64,000 bases of DNA, from positions 124,001 through 188,000 of the forward strand of contig NZ_CAMLSE010000006.1 of the NCBI RefSeq assembly GCF_946482605.1, read 5' to 3'. This document shows positions 8,898 to 17,626 of this stretch, one piece after another. A program made the position numbers and the translations under genes. Position 1 is the first letter of the stretch. Every line of letters begins with the position of its first letter. The notes below the pieces were generated by a model. That model saw only the letters and a program-made list of their open reading frames with translations. It did not search any database and was not told the origin of the DNA. The stretch is from an uncultured Dyadobacter sp. Its GTDB lineage: Bacteria; Bacteroidota; Bacteroidia; Cytophagales; Spirosomataceae.

Positions 8898-10859
8898 TTA
8901 GAGGATGCGCCACTCGATCCTTCGGTTTTTCTGCCGGTTTTCATCCGAATCGTTGGGCGCTTTGGGCGTTGTTTCACCATAACCTTTGGCCAAAATCCGG
9001 TCCGCCGCAATTCCCGACTGTTGCAGATAATATTGCACCGACTGCGCCCGGCGTTGCGAAAGTGCCATATTCTCAGTGTCCGAGCCCACATCGTCGGTGT
9101 GGCCGGATATTTCGATTTTAATGGTTTTGTTTTTGTGCAAAAAGTCGCTCAGCTTGTCGAGCTCCACTTTCGACTTGTCGTCGAGAATATATTCTCCTGT
9201 TTTAAAGAAGATGTTATTCAAAACCTCCGAGCGGTCCTTTTCAATCGCTTCCAGCGGGATTTCAAGGTCGACAAACGACTGGTCGCTACCAACCGAGAAT
9301 GAAAGACTTTTAAACAAATATCCCGGTTTTGAAACATAAAATGCATATTCACCCCCGCTGTTCAAAACCGCCAGAAATGAGCCGTTCTGGCCGTCAGAAG
9401 TAAATGAACCTACTTTGCTCTGTGTTTTCAGGTCGAAAAGATCGATTTCGGAAGCGAGTACCGTCCCCGTTTTTTTATCAAACACCTTACCCTTCGCATA
9501 GCGCGTAGGCGTGATGATCTTTTGCAGCGACTCGGGTACCCGGAAAGTATAGATCAGCGAGCGCCCGCCACCTTTTTCGGTGTCGTCATCCGTATAATAG
9601 GCATTCTCGCCATTGGAAGCGATGAACAGCCCTACCTGATCGGACACCGTGTTGATAGGGTATCCAATGTTGGCCGGCGTTGCCCATACCGTATCGATTT
9701 TTTGGGTAATAAAAATATCAAAGCCACCCATGCCCGGCAAGCCGTTGGACGAATAAAACAGCGTGCGGTTGTTGGCATGAATAAATGGTGCATTCTCGTC
9801 GTCGGTCGTGTTGATTACCGGGCCGAGGTTTTTGGGTGCGGTCCATTGCTTTTTATCGTCCAGGTGCGTCACCCAAATGTCCCGCTTGCCCACGCCGCCT
9901 TTCCGGTCGGATGCGAAATAGAGCGTATGACCATCCGCAGACAGCGAGGGTTGCGATTCCCATTCCCGCGAATTGACCTCCTGGCCGAGGTTCACGGGCT
10001 GGCTCCATTCCTTACCTACTTTATGGGAAATGTACAAATCGCAGCTACCGTGACCGTCGGGGCGGTTGCAGGCCGTGAAAACAAGCGTGCGGCCGTCGGC
10101 GGAAACTGTGCAAGTACCTTCGTTATTGGTGGTATTAATAGATTTGGAAATTTCCTCCGGCACGTCCCAACGGTCAGCCGGGCTGTGGTCAGCCACGCTG
10201 CGGTCAGCCGGGCTGCGATCGGCCCCGCTGCTACCTTTGATCCGGTGAGTGAAGTAAATATTTTCGTCGCGGTTTTCGGTCAGCCCGGTGAATATCAATG
10301 TTTCGTCATCGGCAGTAAGAACAGGGAAATATTGTGTTCCCAGGAAATTCACCGTGTCACCCATCGACCTTTTCTCGATGGTAAGCGGATTTTTCACCGC
10401 CTGCTGAGCGAACTTCGACGACGCTACCGATTTTTCCGCCAGCCTGCCGAGGCTGGATTTCGGAGGGAACAATGCAAATGCCTTTTCGAAATACACCTGC
10501 GCCGAGTCGTATCGCTGCGCATTGAAATGGTCGCGGCCGATCCACTGCAGCGCCGGGGCGGATTGTGGCGCGTCGGGCCTGAGACTAATCGCCTTATAGT
10601 AATATTTGCGGACCAGGTCTGTCTTTCGTTGCAGTTCGTAAACCTGCGCGAGCCGCAGGTTGGTGTCGTAGCTGTTCGGCTCCATTTCGAGCACTTTTTC
10701 GAAGAGCTCCGTCGCCTCGGGGAGCTTTCTTTCCTGCCAGGCTTTTTGTGCCTTATCGTATACTTGTCGGGCTGTTCTGGATAATGTAACGTCCTGAGCT
10801 GAAACAGATTGGAGTGTAGTGATGCCTAGTGCGAAGCAAATAAGAAGAACCCGGTGCAT
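8898..10859 (-). CDS. TPR/PD40/OmpA-family outer-membrane protein (PorE-like architecture)
   Basis: The ATG at 10859 (MHRVLLICFALGI, signal to VSAQ) is preferred over the longer frame because it overlaps the queE stop as TAATG. The 653-residue protein shows TPR-like helices (about 35-120) and PD40 beta-propeller blades such as LSADGHTLYFASDRKGG and IHANNRTLFYSSNGL. These are followed by a carboxypeptidase-regulatory-like beta domain (about 470-530) and an OmpA peptidoglycan-binding domain with ISGHTDDVGSDTENMALSQR. This domain order is that of PorE, a type IX secretion accessory protein that links the machinery to peptidoglycan. Many paralogs exist, so the exact role is open. A short SxADR repeat array lies in the propeller. 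Confidence 0.88.
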   Translation of the reverse strand: MHRVLLICFALGITTLQSVSAQDVTLSRTARQVYDKAQKAWQERKLPEATELFEKVLEMEPNSYDTNLRLAQVYELQRKTDLVRKYYYKAISLRPDAPQSAPALQWIGRDHFNAQRYDSAQVYFEKAFALFPPKSSLGRLAEKSVASSKFAQQAVKNPLTIEKRSMGDTVNFLGTQYFPVLTADDETLIFTGLTENRDENIYFTHRIKGSSGADRSPADRSVADHSPADRWDVPEEISKSINTTNNEGTCTVSADGRTLVFTACNRPDGHGSCDLYISHKVGKEWSQPVNLGQEVNSREWESQPSLSADGHTLYFASDRKGGVGKRDIWVTHLDDKKQWTAPKNLGPVINTTDDENAPFIHANNRTLFYSSNGLPGMGGFDIFITQKIDTVWATPANIGYPINTVSDQVGLFIASNGENAYYTDDDTEKGGGRSLIYTFRVPESLQKIITPTRYAKGKVFDKKTGTVLASEIDLFDLKTQSKVGSFTSDGQNGSFLAVLNSGGEYAFYVSKPGYLFKSLSFSVGSDQSFVDLEIPLEAIEKDRSEVLNNIFFKTGEYILDDKSKVELDKLSDFLHKNKTIKIEISGHTDDVGSDTENMALSQRRAQSVQYYLQQSGIAADRILAKGYGETTPKAPNDSDENRQKNRRIEWRIL

Positions 10860-11485
10860 TATGGAATGTTCATAAACTTGTGAGTTTGTAACGACATTTT
10901 CCATTTGGGATTGTCTTTGATATAGTCAATTATCAAAGGCAACATCACGTCCTGCTTACTCCATTCGGGTTGCAGCAGCAGCGTGCAATCGGGCGAGACT
11001 TTCGCCGCATGCTCCTCCGCGAAGTCGAAATCACTTTTATTATATATGATCGCTTTCAGCTCGTCGGCATTAGTGTAAATGTCGGGATGCGGCGTTTTAA
11101 ATTTTTTGGGTGAAAAACACACCCAATCCCAATGGCCCGTGAATGGGTACACGCCCGAAGTTTCGATGTTCGTTTTGAAGCCAGCTTCCTGCAATGCGCC
11201 TGTCAGCGCATCGAGATTGTACATTAATGGCTCCCCACCGGTAATAACCGCTAATCTGCCGGGGTACTGCAATGCGCCATCCACGATGGCATTAATGTCG
11301 AATTTGGGGTGGATACTCGCGTCCCACGACTCCTTCACGTCGCACCAGTGACAGCCCACGTCGCAGCCGCCGAGGCGGATGAAATACGCGGCACGACCGC
11401 TGTGCTGGCCTTCACCCTGCAAGGTGTAGAAGGCTTCCATCACCGGAAGTTCAGAAGTAACGATGGGCAAAGTTTCGGTAAGCAA
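10859..11485 (-). CDS. queE: 7-carboxy-7-deazaguanine synthase (radical SAM)
   Basis: Converts 6-carboxy-tetrahydropterin to 7-carboxy-7-deazaguanine in queuosine biosynthesis. The radical-SAM cluster ligands appear as GGCDVGCHWCDVKESW, preceded by the substrate-binding MEAFYTLQGEG. The frame is open to 11593, but the first 36 residues do not look like the family and would run into the mnmE promoter. A TTG at 11485 (giving L-T-E-T-L-P-I) fits the usual 208-residue length, and an ATG at 11440 is the conservative alternative. It is translationally coupled to the OmpA-family gene downstream and diverges from mnmE. Confidence 0.9.
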   Translation of the reverse strand: MLTETLPIVTSELPVMEAFYTLQGEGQHSGRAAYFIRLGGCDVGCHWCDVKESWDASIHPKFDINAIVDGALQYPGRLAVITGGEPLMYNLDALTGALQEAGFKTNIETSGVYPFTGHWDWVCFSPKKFKTPHPDIYTNADELKAIIYNKSDFDFAEEHAAKVSPDCTLLLQPEWSKQDVMLPLIIDYIKDNPKWKMSLQTHKFMNIP

Positions 11486-11613
11486 AATCTTGGAAATCTT
11501 TATGTTGAAAAAAGTGTAACACGCCTTGGCGCCGGAAAAATCCCGTAAAGGTACAAAATTCAAACTTCCTGTGCGGGATAACGGTTCTCTCAAATAGTAG
11601 CATATTTGCAGTT

Positions 11614-12981
11614 ATGAATTCAGAAGCAATACAACAGCAGGAAGTGATTTGCGCGCTCGCGACGCCCTCAGGCGTGGGCGCGATAGGCGTTATACGCGTG
11701 TCGGGCCTGGGCTCGATTTCTATGGTCAACAGCGTTTTCAAGGGCAAAAACCTCGAAAATGCCGAGTCCCACACCGTACATTTCGGCACCATCGCCGCCG
11801 GCGGCGAAATCATCGACGAAGTGCTTGTGACCGTTTTCAAAACGCCGCGTTCGTTTACCAAGGAGGATTCGGTGGAGATTTCCTGCCACGGGTCGGACTA
11901 TATTATCCGGCAGATATTAAAGGTGCTTATTGTTAATGGTGCCCGCATTGCCAAGCCGGGCGAATTCACCCAGCGTGCTTTTTTGAACGGCCAGTTCGAC
12001 CTGGTACAAGCCGAAGCCGTGGCCGATCTCATCGCCGCCGACTCGCAGGCCAGCCATAAAACCGCATTGAACCAGCTCCGTGGCGGCTTCTCCAAGAAAC
12101 TCGCCTCGCTGCGCTCCGAACTGATCCATTTTGCCTCGATGATTGAGCTTGAATTGGATTTCGGCGAAGAAGATGTTGAATTCGCCGAACGCGACGATTT
12201 GCGGCGCTTGATTGACGCATTGCTCGCCACTATTGAGCCGCTGATCAGCTCATTTGACTTCGGTAATGCGATCAAGGAAGGTGTGCCCGTCGCCATCATC
12301 GGATCCCCGAATGTCGGCAAATCGACGCTTCTGAATGCATTATTAAATGAGGAGAAGGCCATCGTAACCGCCATCGCGGGTACTACGCGGGATGTGATTG
12401 AGGATACGATTGTGCTGGATGGGTTGAAATTCCGCTTTATTGATACGGCGGGCATTCGGGAGACTACTGATGTGGTCGAATCCATCGGCATCGAGCGGTC
12501 GAAAGCGGCGATGGACAAGGCCGATATTGTGATCTTCCTCTTCGACAGCGCCGAGACATTGGCAGAAAACCGCGTATTGGCTGCATTGCTGCCTGCGGGG
12601 AAAGAGGTGGTTTTTGTTTTGAATAAAACGGATATTAATCCTTCTTTGGCTTCCGAGCTAGCCGCTGATGCCTCGGACATTATTCCTATTTCCGCCCATA
12701 CCCAGCAAAATTTACCTGGATTGACTTCGCGGCTTGTTTCATTGGTGCATGGGCAGGCTGCGGGGGATACGGTGGTGACCAACTTGCGGCATTATGAGCA
12801 TTTGATGAAGACTTCGGATTCTTTGACGGATGTTTTGAATGGGCTTTCGTTAGGGGTTACGGGGGATTTTCTGGCGCAGGATATTCGGCTGGCGCTGCAT
12901 CATTTGGGGGAGATAACGGGGACAATTGTTACGGATGATTTGTTGGAGAATATTTTTCGGAAGTTTTGTATCGGTAAATAG
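11614..12981 (+). CDS. mnmE: tRNA uridine-5-carboxymethylaminomethyl modification GTPase
   Basis: A 455-residue enzyme that, with MnmG, modifies the wobble uridine of certain tRNAs. An N-terminal folate-binding domain is followed by a helical region and an inserted G domain: G1 GSPNVGKSTLLNALL, G2 AGTTRDVIED, G3 DTAGI, G4 NKTD. The C-terminus is the invariant FCIGK. The gene is intact, yet the ICE begins immediately after it. Its last 18 bases (12964-12981) resemble the attachment site that SGI1-type islands use in the same gene. The last 350-400 bases use more T- and G-ending codons than the rest. Confidence 0.97.
   Translation: MNSEAIQQQEVICALATPSGVGAIGVIRVSGLGSISMVNSVFKGKNLENAESHTVHFGTIAAGGEIIDEVLVTVFKTPRSFTKEDSVEISCHGSDYIIRQILKVLIVNGARIAKPGEFTQRAFLNGQFDLVQAEAVADLIAADSQASHKTALNQLRGGFSKKLASLRSELIHFASMIELELDFGEEDVEFAERDDLRRLIDALLATIEPLISSFDFGNAIKEGVPVAIIGSPNVGKSTLLNALLNEEKAIVTAIAGTTRDVIEDTIVLDGLKFRFIDTAGIRETTDVVESIGIERSKAAMDKADIVIFLFDSAETLAENRVLAALLPAGKEVVFVLNKTDINPSLASELAADASDIIPISAHTQQNLPGLTSRLVSLVHGQAAGDTVVTNLRHYEHLMKTSDSLTDVLNGLSLGVTGDFLAQDIRLALHHLGEITGTIVTDDLLENIFRKFCIGK
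12964..12981 (+). other. probable ICE attachment core (left junction) in the mnmE 3' end
   Basis: The 18 bases TTTTGTATCGGTAAATAG encode FCIGK and the stop. From memory they match the published SGI1 attachment repeat at 15 of 18 positions. The tyrosine recombinase gene starts 835 bases downstream and conjugation genes follow. A second copy is expected at the right end, outside the window. Adjacent inverted repeats GGTAC/GTACC (12981-12995) could belong to the recombinase site. The exact crossover is not shown by the sequence. Confidence 0.5.
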
Positions 12982-13012
12982 GTACATGGAGTACCGTTAA
13001 GTAATAATATAC

Positions 13013-13063
13013 AAACGCCTGAAAATTAGATATTTGATCTAAATTTTTAGGCGTTTTCTTTTG
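13013..13063 (+). terminator. rho-independent terminator behind mnmE
   Basis: AAACGCCT at 13013 pairs with AGGCGTTT ending at 13056, with AAAATTAGAT/ATCTAAATTT continuing the stem, and is followed by a T-rich run. It lies just inside the proposed left end of the ICE. Confidence 0.85.
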
Positions 13064-13089
13064 TTCTTTTCTGGATGATTTATTAATTT

Positions 13090-13110
13090 TTGTCCCTCAT
13101 TTGTCCCTCA
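13090..13110 (+). repeat. tandem TTGTCCCTCA repeats near the ICE left end
   Basis: Two exact copies of TTGTCCCTCA (13090-13099 and 13101-13110) stand at an 11-base period, between mnmE and the first ICE gene. One helical turn of spacing suits arm-type binding of a recombinase or excision factor; this is inference. Confidence 0.5.
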
Positions 13111-13210
13111 AGATCAGACGGTTTTGAAAGGCTGACAAAATGGGAGAGATTACTTCTCTTATTTACGCTTAAATAATCTTATATGACCTAACTGCATTTT
13201 AAGTAAGCTT

Positions 13211-13819
13211 ATGAGTTCAAACATTTCCATCACCAGAATATGCCAGCATTGCGGCAACGAATTCACGGCCAAAACGACGGTGACAAAATTTTGCGGCGAT
13301 GACTGCGCTAAGCGGAATTACAAACTCAGGCGGAAAACTGCCAAGCAGCAGAAGATGACCGAGAAGATCGCTGAAAGCAATCGTCAGACGCAACTGGTCA
13401 GAGAAGCTCCGAAGATGCAGCTCTTAGAGAAGGAATTTCTCACTGTCAAGGAAGCAGCGATAATTCTGGGGTGTTCTGACCGGGCCATCCATTTGATGAT
13501 AATCTCAGGCAGACTGCCGGCGATCAACCTAGGTGTTCGTAAGACCAGGATTCTCCGGACAGAATTGCAGCGGCTGTTCGAGCTTCCTGAACTGAGAGTG
13601 AAGCCTGTCGGGAAAGTGAAACTTGAGGAGGAGCCTCTAACCAAGGCAAATTGCTATACGGTGGAAGAGATTACAAGTTCGTGGGGTGTTACCCGAGATT
13701 CAGTCTACAGCATGGTCAACAGAAAGAAGATACCTAAATTTCAGGAGGGCAAGGAGATTTACATTTCCAAAAAGCATATCGAGAAGGCATACCGTTTAGC
13801 GAAAGGAGGTGAAAAGTGA
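13211..13819 (+). CDS. zinc-ribbon plus double helix-turn-helix DNA-binding protein
   Basis: A 202-residue protein. Residues 10-35 contain CQHCGNEF and KFCGDDC, a likely zinc-binding cluster. Two excisionase/MerR-type HTH segments follow: [20 protein letters not shown] (about 76-110) and [20 protein letters not shown] (about 150-185). Its stop overlaps the integrase start as ATGA-like coupling (4 bases), so it is co-translated with the recombinase. By position it is probably a directionality or regulatory factor for integration and excision, but no direct homolog is recognised with certainty. Confidence 0.8.
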   Translation: MSSNISITRICQHCGNEFTAKTTVTKFCGDDCAKRNYKLRRKTAKQQKMTEKIAESNRQTQLVREAPKMQLLEKEFLTVKEAAIILGCSDRAIHLMIISGRLPAINLGVRKTRILRTELQRLFELPELRVKPVGKVKLEEEPLTKANCYTVEEITSSWGVTRDSVYSMVNRKKIPKFQEGKEIYISKKHIEKAYRLAKGGEK

Positions 13820-14943
13820 GCAAGGTAACGCTAAGGCGCAGAACAATTGGCAAGGGAAGGTTGTCACTTTACCTGGACATCTATCCTCCAGTCGCAAATC
13901 CTGACAACGGGATTCCTGTCAGAAGGCAATATCTAAAGATTTATCTCTACGAGAAGCCTAAAACCGAGCTGGAAAGGCTGCATAACAAGGAAACGATGGA
14001 GCTGGCCGAAACCGTCCGTTCAAGAAGGCAGTTGGATGTGCAAAATCAGCGGTTTGGTTTCTTGTCGAGCCGGATGATGAATGGTGATTTTGTCAGCTTC
14101 TTTGAAGCCCAGAAAGACAAGAGGAGGGGCTCAAACAGGATAAACTGGGAAATGGCCATTGCTTACTTCAAGAAATTTGCTGGGGAGAAAGTGCTTTTTC
14201 CACGGCTCAATGAAACGTTCAGCGAAGAATACGCAGATTTTCTTTTATCCGGGCCAGGAATCGGCCGGATTAAAAGGAAGATTTCCCGCAACACCGCAGT
14301 CAGTTATTTTGCCAAGTATCGTGCGACTTTGAAAGAGGCTTTTAAAAAGGGTTTCCTTCCGGTAAATCTTGGCGAAATTGTCAGCGCAATCACTCCCAAG
14401 GATACCCATCGTGAGTTTCTGTTTGAGGATGAGGTGCAGAAGCTCGTAGATACTGGTTGCCGTTCGGAGGTAATTAAAAGGGCGTCATTATTCTCAGTAC
14501 TGACCGGGTTAAGATTTTCAGATATCAGTACTCTGGATTGGTCAGAGCTAAGAGGGCAGACGGGTAATTACTATATCCAGTTTTTGATCGACAAAACCGG
14601 GCGGGCGGAATTCATGCCGATCTCGGATCAGGCTTACGGATTGTTGGGACAGAAAGGGGAAGGTCGAGTATTTAAGAGGCTGAAATATACTCAGGTCAAT
14701 TACATCCTGCCGGAATGGCTAAAAGACGCTGGAATTGATAAGCACATTAGTTTTCATTGCTTCCGGCACACATTTGCGACCTTGCAGCTCTTATTGGGGA
14801 CAGATATTGTGACAGTTTCCAAGCTGCTGGGGCATCAGGATATTAAGACTACAATGATCTATGTGAAAATCGTTGACAAGCTAAAGCGGGATGCATCATA
14901 TAGGATCAAATTAAACATTGCAGCGGACGCCATTGTATTCTAG
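13816..14943 (+). CDS. site-specific tyrosine recombinase (ICE integrase)
   Basis: A 375-residue phage-integrase-family protein of the type common in Bacteroidota conjugative elements. An N-terminal beta region and SAM-like core-binding domain (about 90-190) precede the catalytic domain. Catalytic residues are visible: Arg233 in LTGLRFSDI, His314 and Arg317 in FHCFRHTF, His340 in LLGHQDI, and the nucleophile Tyr349 in MIYVKI. It starts with GTG overlapping the preceding gene by 4 bases. Placement right behind mnmE indicates that it inserted the element into the mnmE 3' end. Confidence 0.94.
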   Translation: MSKVTLRRRTIGKGRLSLYLDIYPPVANPDNGIPVRRQYLKIYLYEKPKTELERLHNKETMELAETVRSRRQLDVQNQRFGFLSSRMMNGDFVSFFEAQKDKRRGSNRINWEMAIAYFKKFAGEKVLFPRLNETFSEEYADFLLSGPGIGRIKRKISRNTAVSYFAKYRATLKEAFKKGFLPVNLGEIVSAITPKDTHREFLFEDEVQKLVDTGCRSEVIKRASLFSVLTGLRFSDISTLDWSELRGQTGNYYIQFLIDKTGRAEFMPISDQAYGLLGQKGEGRVFKRLKYTQVNYILPEWLKDAGIDKHISFHCFRHTFATLQLLLGTDIVTVSKLLGHQDIKTTMIYVKIVDKLKRDASYRIKLNIAADAIVF

Positions 14944-15024
14944 GGGGCTGAGGGATCATCTCTGCTAGATACTCCGGGAGGCGGCAATCATAGACTAGAA
15001 AAACTACAATCAAACACAACCGAC

Positions 15025-15372
15025 ATGGATCAAGTGACATTTGAGCAACTGCCGCAGGTGGTAGGGGAAATCCGGGAGCGGCTGCTCCGCATTGAAAATT
15101 ATTTAGAGGCGTTCCTTGGCGCTGAGAAGACGCCAAGTTATTTAAGCATTTCCGAGGCGGCGGAGTTTCTAAACTTGGCTAAATCGACGCTGTACATCAA
15201 GGTATGCCGCATGGAGATACCAGTACACAAAAAAGGTAAGCGGCTCTATTTCGAAAAGGCTGAGCTGTATCAATGGGTTAAAAATAGCAGGAGGAAGACG
15301 AGCGAAGAGCTCCAAGCAGAGACGGACCAATATTTGAAGCTTCCACCAAAAAAGCGGCGAGTTGTCGGCTAA
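15025..15372 (+). CDS. small excisionase-like helix-turn-helix protein
   Basis: A 115-residue protein with an N-terminal coiled segment (VVGEIRERLLRIENYLEAFL). An excisionase-type winged HTH follows (about 38-90), with YLSISEAAEFLNLAKSTLYI and a wing ending KKGKRLYFEKAELYQWV. Such proteins bind att-region DNA or repress mobile-element promoters. It follows the integrase by 81 bases in the same direction. The Lys/Arg-rich tail may contact DNA. Whether it controls excision or the downstream cargo is not visible. Confidence 0.82.
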   Translation: MDQVTFEQLPQVVGEIRERLLRIENYLEAFLGAEKTPSYLSISEAAEFLNLAKSTLYIKVCRMEIPVHKKGKRLYFEKAELYQWVKNSRRKTSEELQAETDQYLKLPPKKRRVVG

Positions 15373-16230
15373 TTCATTTTATCAACCGAATGTTATTGGC
15401 GCTGTTTTATGTCTTTTTGCTTTGCCGTCGCGTAAGAAGGGGAGATGCTATGAGGCAGTAGCTGGTACGAAATAGTAGATTAAGGACGATTGACCAGATC
15501 GGGGATTGCCTAAGAAGGTCCCAATGTTTAATCGTTGAACTGGCAAGGATGATGGAGATGTTAGTTCCGCTAACCGATGATGCATATTGTAGTGGTTTAA
15601 CCACTGGTAAAAGTAGGCATTGCGCCAGCAATAGATATTCGGGATGAATCGGATGGACTGTTAATCAGAGGATCGTTGGTATGATCCCAGCCACATTTGT
15701 CTGAAAATGAAGCGATTAGTATTGATTGCTAGGTGCTATTTTCGTTAGTCGTCTACAAACTCACCTACATTTTTAATTTTTCTTCATAGGCTTGCTCACT
15801 AAGTAGGTTATCTGACTTTGTATGTCGCATTGTCCCGGGAGATATCGAATAGAAGTCAACCTGCGTGACGCTCGATATGACTTTGGGCAAACACCGTGAA
15901 AATAGCGCTTATCTCTACTTCGACCCCCGTCATCTAACTCCGCTCCCGCCCCTATTACGTAAGAAAACCTGTTCGAGTAATAAACGTGCTAGACTGTCCG
16001 GCCGGGTTGTTGTACTTTTAAATAAAGAGAGCTCGGATTTGCACTGATGTTGGAGATTTTACTTTTCTCTTATCCACGTTTCCGATCCCGTCAAGGCTAG
16101 CGAGAACTGTCGCTGGGTGTATAAAGGACGTTAAATTGTTATTCGGCATTCTAGGTAGAGCACAGGTCCGGTATCGTGTTGGTTCTGCGCTTAGGAGATA
16201 ATAGCTTAACTTCTTACTATTAAACCAAGG
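15373..16230 (+). other. gene-free stretch between the integration module and the defence island
   Basis: About 860 bases with no credible reading frame on either strand. Short open frames here lack recognisable domains and codon bias. The right end runs into the long palindrome at 16231. It could be decayed coding DNA or a regulatory or untranslated region. Confidence 0.6.
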
Positions 16231-16273
16231 AATAGCTGACAAAATGAGAAATTTTCTCATTTTGTCAGCTATT
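16231..16273. repeat. 43-base palindrome (21-bp perfect arms) upstream of the defence operon
   Basis: Positions 16231-16251 and 16253-16273 are exact reverse complements around a single T. The arms carry AATAGCTGACAAAATGAGAA. The inner core TGAGAA-ATT-TTCTCA (16245-16259) recurs at 16294-16308. It may be an operator, a transcription-blocking cruciform or an end of an earlier insertion. An ATG inside it (16244) is in frame with the ATPase but is probably not its start. Confidence 0.8.
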
Positions 16274-16293
16274 CATAAAATTTTAACTATATT

Positions 16294-16308
16294 TGAGAAT
16301 ATTTCTCA
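16294..16308. promoter_or_regulatory. second TGAGAA-N3-TTCTCA palindrome, candidate operator
   Basis: TGAGAA-TAT-TTCTCA is 19 bases before the ATPase start, and its centre lies 49 bases from the identical core in the large palindrome. Paired dyads immediately before an operon suggest a dimeric repressor or activator; no binding protein is identified. Confidence 0.55.
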
Positions 16309-16327
16309 GTTTTTATCAAAAAACGCC

Positions 16328-17626
16328 ATGTTACTCGAGTTTACCGTTGGTAATTTCCTTTCCTTTCGAGATAGAAAGACACTCAGTTTGAATGCTACGG
16401 CAATTAAGGAGTATATGGGAACCAATCTGATTTACGGAGAGCGTCATAGTGCATTAACAGGGGCCATTGTCTACGGTGCTAATTCCAGCGGGAAAAGTAA
16501 TCTGATTAAAGCTATGTCCACAATGCGAAGACTTGTGCTGCAGACCTTTGAAAAATCTTCGACCTCTGAATTGGACATTACGCCTTTCTTATTGCAAAAG
16601 GAGAACACTGAAATGCCATCATTTTTTGAAGTGTTGTTTCTTATTAATCAAGTAAGGTACCGATATGGCTTTGAAGTAGACAACACCTCCGTCAAATCGG
16701 AATGGCTTTTTGAAAATAGAAAAACTACGGAGAAACAGTTATTTATCCGCGAGGATGAGGGCATCGAAGTAACAAGGCTATTTTCAGAGGGCAAAAATTT
16801 GGAAGAGAAGACGAGACATAACGCACTTTTTCTCAATGTAGTCGATCAGTTTAATGGACCGACGGCCGGGAGTATCATTCAATGGTTTAACAACTTTATT
16901 GCTATCTCAGGCTTAAGCCACGAGGGCTATAAACGGGTGACATTTGATATGCTTGAAAGAGAGGAAACCAGACCATTGTTACAAAATTTTTTCAATTCTA
17001 GTGATTTGGGTTTCGATTCAGTGAGACTGGCGGAGGAGGAGTTTGATGCTTCACGTTTACCTAAGGGTATGCCTGAGTCGATCATGAATGAGATCAGCAC
17101 AAGATTGAAGGGTAAGACAATGATTAACGCTATGACCCTTCATAAGCAGTATGACAAGGATAAGCAAGTTGTAGGTACGGTGGAGTTTGACATGGATAGT
17201 CAGGAATCTTCTGGAACAAACAAAGTATTTAATATCTCTGGTCCTGTGTTTGACGTCCTGCACGACGGAGGGGTGTTGATTGTTGATGAACTTGATGCCA
17301 GTCTTCACCCGCTATTGACACTGGCGATCACGAGGCTTTTTAATTCTAAGGAGCATAACCCTAGGAGTGCTCAACTCATTTTCGCTACACATGATACCAA
17401 CCTTTTATCATATGGAAATTACAGAAGGGACCAGATCTATTTTGTAGAAAAAGATGAATTTGGAGCCTCTGACATTTACTCTCTTGTCGAGTACAAAGAG
17501 GAAGGGGATGCAAAGACTATAAGAAAGGACCGTTCCTTTGAGAAGGATTATATTCAAGGCCGGTACGGAGCTATCCCTTTTATCGGTAATCTTTCAACGA
17601 TCGCAACGGAATGGCAAGAAAAATAA
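16328..17626 (+). CDS. rloA: AAA-family ATPase of an RloAB/AbiL-type defence pair
   Basis: The frame is open from 16244, but the ATG at 16328 (MLLEFTVGNFLSFRDRKTLS) is the family-typical N-terminus. The earlier one lies inside a palindrome. The 432-residue protein is an OLD/SMC-like ATPase: Walker A GANSSGKS (50-57), an ABC-signature-like segment around SSGTNKVFN, Walker B VLIVDELD (316-323), D-loop ASLHPLL and switch histidine in FATHD (353-356). All ATPase motifs are intact. Its stop overlaps the rloB start by 16 bases. In the AbiL and related PARIS systems such ATPases hold a partner nuclease inactive until phage infection. Confidence 0.88.
   Translation: MLLEFTVGNFLSFRDRKTLSLNATAIKEYMGTNLIYGERHSALTGAIVYGANSSGKSNLIKAMSTMRRLVLQTFEKSSTSELDITPFLLQKENTEMPSFFEVLFLINQVRYRYGFEVDNTSVKSEWLFENRKTTEKQLFIREDEGIEVTRLFSEGKNLEEKTRHNALFLNVVDQFNGPTAGSIIQWFNNFIAISGLSHEGYKRVTFDMLEREETRPLLQNFFNSSDLGFDSVRLAEEEFDASRLPKGMPESIMNEISTRLKGKTMINAMTLHKQYDKDKQVVGTVEFDMDSQESSGTNKVFNISGPVFDVLHDGGVLIVDELDASLHPLLTLAITRLFNSKEHNPRSAQLIFATHDTNLLSYGNYRRDQIYFVEKDEFGASDIYSLVEYKEEGDAKTIRKDRSFEKDYIQGRYGAIPFIGNLSTIATEWQEK

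Noticed and set aside
9522..10784. Long plus-strand frame (420 codons) opposite the PorE-like gene
   Set aside because: It is a shadow of a GC-rich coding strand. The minus-strand product has clear domains and this one has none.
11898..12782. 294-codon minus-strand frame within mnmE
   Set aside because: Antisense shadow of an unmistakable mnmE.
15407..15631. Minus-strand frame of 74 codons in the gene-free segment
   Set aside because: Hydrophobic by chance composition, with no recognisable domain and no conserved neighbour.
16018..16260. Minus-strand frame of 80 codons mirroring the rloA upstream region
   Set aside because: Its first codons are simply the other arm of the palindrome, and the rest has no domain or codon bias.
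16244..16327. An upstream ATG extending RloA by 28 residues
   Set aside because: The ATG lies inside the large palindrome, and the added residues do not resemble the family N-terminus, which starts at MLLEFTVGNF.
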